A stretch of 64,000 bases of DNA, taken from assembly GCA_900316055.1 (NCBI GenBank), contig ONBK01000001.1, positions 310,001-374,000 on the forward strand, given 5' to 3'. The position numbers were made by a program, and so were the translations under genes. Source of the DNA: an uncultured Bacteroidales bacterium (GTDB lineage: Bacteria; Bacteroidota; Bacteroidia; Bacteroidales; P3). The stretch's first letter is position 1; every line of letters starts with the position of its first letter. The notes below the pieces were generated by a model. The model did no database searches, was not told the DNA's origin, and was given only the letters and a program-made list of their open reading frames with translations. This document shows positions 63,601 to 64,000 of the stretch, piece by piece.

Positions 63601-64000
63601 CACGCCGGTGCCATCATAGCCGTGAGGCAGGTCTACACCACCATAGATGGCATCGATGCCCAGCTCGGCACGGGCGTTCTCGAGTTTCTGTTGAGGCTTG
63701 CTCCCCACGTCGAGCCACGAGCAGAGGCCCGACTGGGCGAAGGCCACATAGTTGTTCAGCGGGATGCAGACGGTCAGCATACCGCCGACGCGCGACTGCA
63801 CATGCACGCCATAATCGGCGAGGGCTTTCTCGTCGCCACTGAGTTCAGCGAAAGCGGTGACATTTGCTCCGCCGTTGACATACACAAGGCCGTACTGCTC
63901 GGCCACCTGTTTCTCGTCGAGGCGGCCCGTCTGGAGGTCGGCCAGCAGCAGGGCGCTGTTGCCCGACATGAAACTCTTCTGTGCCGTAGCCATCGAAACG
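60682..64000 (-). CDS. Giant subtilisin (S8) plus M6-type metalloprotease fusion with T9SS sorting domain (cut by window edge)
   Basis: At least 1103 residues; the frame is still open at the window edge, so the signal peptide is probably outside. First half is a subtilisin: D137 in VVGIIDGGFQYSHP, H198 in NGFHGTHVAGI, S555 in GTSMASPATAG. Second half has ALTNLVIFLRFADDEEID and FRHEMGHSLNMPDLYHY, the M6/immune-inhibitor-A zinc site (H823, E824, H827) with downstream NWDMMEGSY. The end is a sorting domain (NGVYLVKVGDRPARKVVVV). Two repeats lie in the sorting region. Probably a surface protease; partner targets unknown. Confidence 0.88.
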   Translation of the reverse strand, partial: VSMATAQKSFMSGNSALLLADLQTGRLDEKQVAEQYGLVYVNGGANVTAFAELSGDEKALADYGVHVQSRVGGMLTVCIPLNNYVAFAQSGLCSWLDVGSKPQQKLENARAELGIDAIYGGVDLPHGYDGTGVVVGIIDGGFQYSHPAFYDSTGTTLRIKRAWIQGDTIGTAPAGYSYGRELATESEILAAQTDNPNGFHGTHVAGIAAGCGGPDSIGRRYRGMAPNADIVMVSMASLPGIYDGIAYIRAYAASVGKPCVINMSLGTHEGPHDGTSSLDRMMDGLHAQYPEGFLVVGSAGNEGSNKLHLYKSFTAEDTTACSFVNYNAGRVEATIDLWSTVNSPFAVSVGVIDTASGDTLGRTPWYNSSATGVYDDSIYLDKTYCEFACNGTNPFNNRQNITLTLTNRPIATDTYRVVLFLKSTTQANVHVWSDRVTFVSDGLPGVTDGNTDCTVGEIGGTANSIITVGAYTTATSWPYVGGGNLSMGIEEQGNLTYFSSHGPTLDLRTKPDVCAPGQHIVSSINRYCDSYVHSLYCSDYTLFNGDTAFYGAAQGTSMASPATAGIMALWLQQNPQLRYDSALALIHHTGRTDSLTGTLPASGSNLWGWGKINPLAGLTSDPTDVDSNALTNLVIFLRFADDEEIDHPFADIDSMFNGRTPGYLSVYNFFDALSYGNIHYNTVYPNNILNGTIISYQDPMPRCYFEPYDSVENPIGFQPWEQPFMGVSMREAELLGRAVRYVDSLHLVNSSVVLDGDGDGDIDNISFIVKGGTGGWASILWPHMEYFPHDSLGYTVTLNGVRPNTFNFEFEGAGEVYFNTLVFRHEMGHSLNMPDLYHYINYMDLSQAGNWDMMEGSYVNNQTAAIYKNKVLHVADDPIEITVDGDYTLQSAGSSPSQNCYYIRSAIDPTQWFVFEYRRQADLFEDGLPGTGLIVARWNDTVPAGYDGMFANAFFDFHTRANQYWIFRPGSAIDTVQGDIWHAHFCQAEGRTSFGPTTDPHPYLTDGTPETSFEITNIQENGTELTFHVHFLGTEGIDDLEVMGYRLWVMDGRIVVDGTSDEVQVYDMVGRLTQTFKQSSNQAIPNGVYLVKVGDRPARKVVVVK
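60749..60783 (-). repeat. CAAGCAAT array inside the fusion-protease sorting domain
   Basis: Four units (GGATTGCTTGATTGCTTGAT then TGCTTGAATGTCTG on the plus strand) read as TFKQSSNQAIPNG in frame. Confidence 0.85.
60850..60880 (-). repeat. GGTTATG array inside the fusion-protease C-terminus
   Basis: CATAACCCATAACCTATAAC and CATAACCTC on the plus strand; coding strand reads EVMGYRLWVMDGR. Confidence 0.85.

Overview
The window is chromosomal DNA from a member of the Bacteroidales. The evidence is a set of phylum-typical genes (PorP/SprF, GldJ, PorX, a MurF-alanine racemase fusion, DUF3276, DUF2851, DUF5683, BspA-type leucine-rich proteins), three proteins with type IX secretion (T9SS) C-terminal sorting domains, and promoters of the Bacteroidetes form with a TAnnTTTG -7 box. 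No transposase, phage gene, CRISPR array or rRNA was found. Species cannot be named from this sequence.

Layout. 1-4.4 kb, minus strand: TonB-like/ExbD/ExbB energy transduction, DUF5683, ParB-ParA, DUF3276. 4.6-11 kb: ornithine aminotransferase, a short BspA-like protein, then PorP/SprF, GldJ and an OstA-like protein. 11-20.8 kb: GrpE-DnaJ, DUF2851, MurF-Alr fusion, Lon, a PD40/OmpA-like protein. 20.9 kb: tRNA-Pro(GGG) with promoter and terminator. 21-26 kb: stand-alone MurF, small hypotheticals, an Omp85-like barrel, an M14 carboxypeptidase with a sorting domain. 26.1-28 kb: dnaK, read here as broken by two internal deletions. 28-33.1 kb: an AT-richer accessory island with a membrane J-domain-like protein, unknown membrane proteins, a strongly structured element, a zeta-type toxin and a decayed type II toxin-antitoxin module. 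33.1-41.3 kb: DUF1294, YdeI-like, carbonic anhydrase, DUF2147, a double-ATPase peptide ABC protein, OmpA-like, DksA/TraR-like, RimM, S16, GlmM, PspC. 41.3-56.2 kb: Dcp-type peptidase, thioredoxin-like lipid/secreted protein, MnmE, UvrA, an unknown secreted protein, PorX, Mfd. 56.2-64 kb: S41-like peptidase, PorT-like barrel, BspA-like T9SS cargo, and a giant subtilisin plus M6-metalloprotease fusion that runs off the window.

The most unusual signal is genome-wide rather than a single locus. Short tandem arrays with periods of 7 or 8 nt (CAAGCAAT, TTTCACC/TCTCACC, TCAACTC, GGTTATG and relatives) recur between genes and also inside conserved housekeeping genes (murF, mnmE, uvrA, mfd, an ABC ATPase, two T9SS cargo proteins) and form the signal peptides of two exported proteins. 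Because 7 and 8 are coprime with 3, and one strand of each unit has no stop codon in any frame, such arrays can sit in a gene without closing the frame when the whole length is a multiple of three; nearly all coding copies have the open orientation, and one reversed copy in uvrA carries a base change exactly where the unit would give TGA. Many arrays come as two inverted arms that could fold as hairpins. This looks like a family of dispersed, protein-tolerated repeats and is the main candidate for something undescribed.

Other notable items are a 15-bp identical element upstream of both grpE-dnaJ and dnaK (candidate heat-shock element), a five-helix nested element at 31273-31388, an 80-bp repeat that follows each toxin-antitoxin module, and a palindrome plus 11-bp tandem repeat upstream of glmM.
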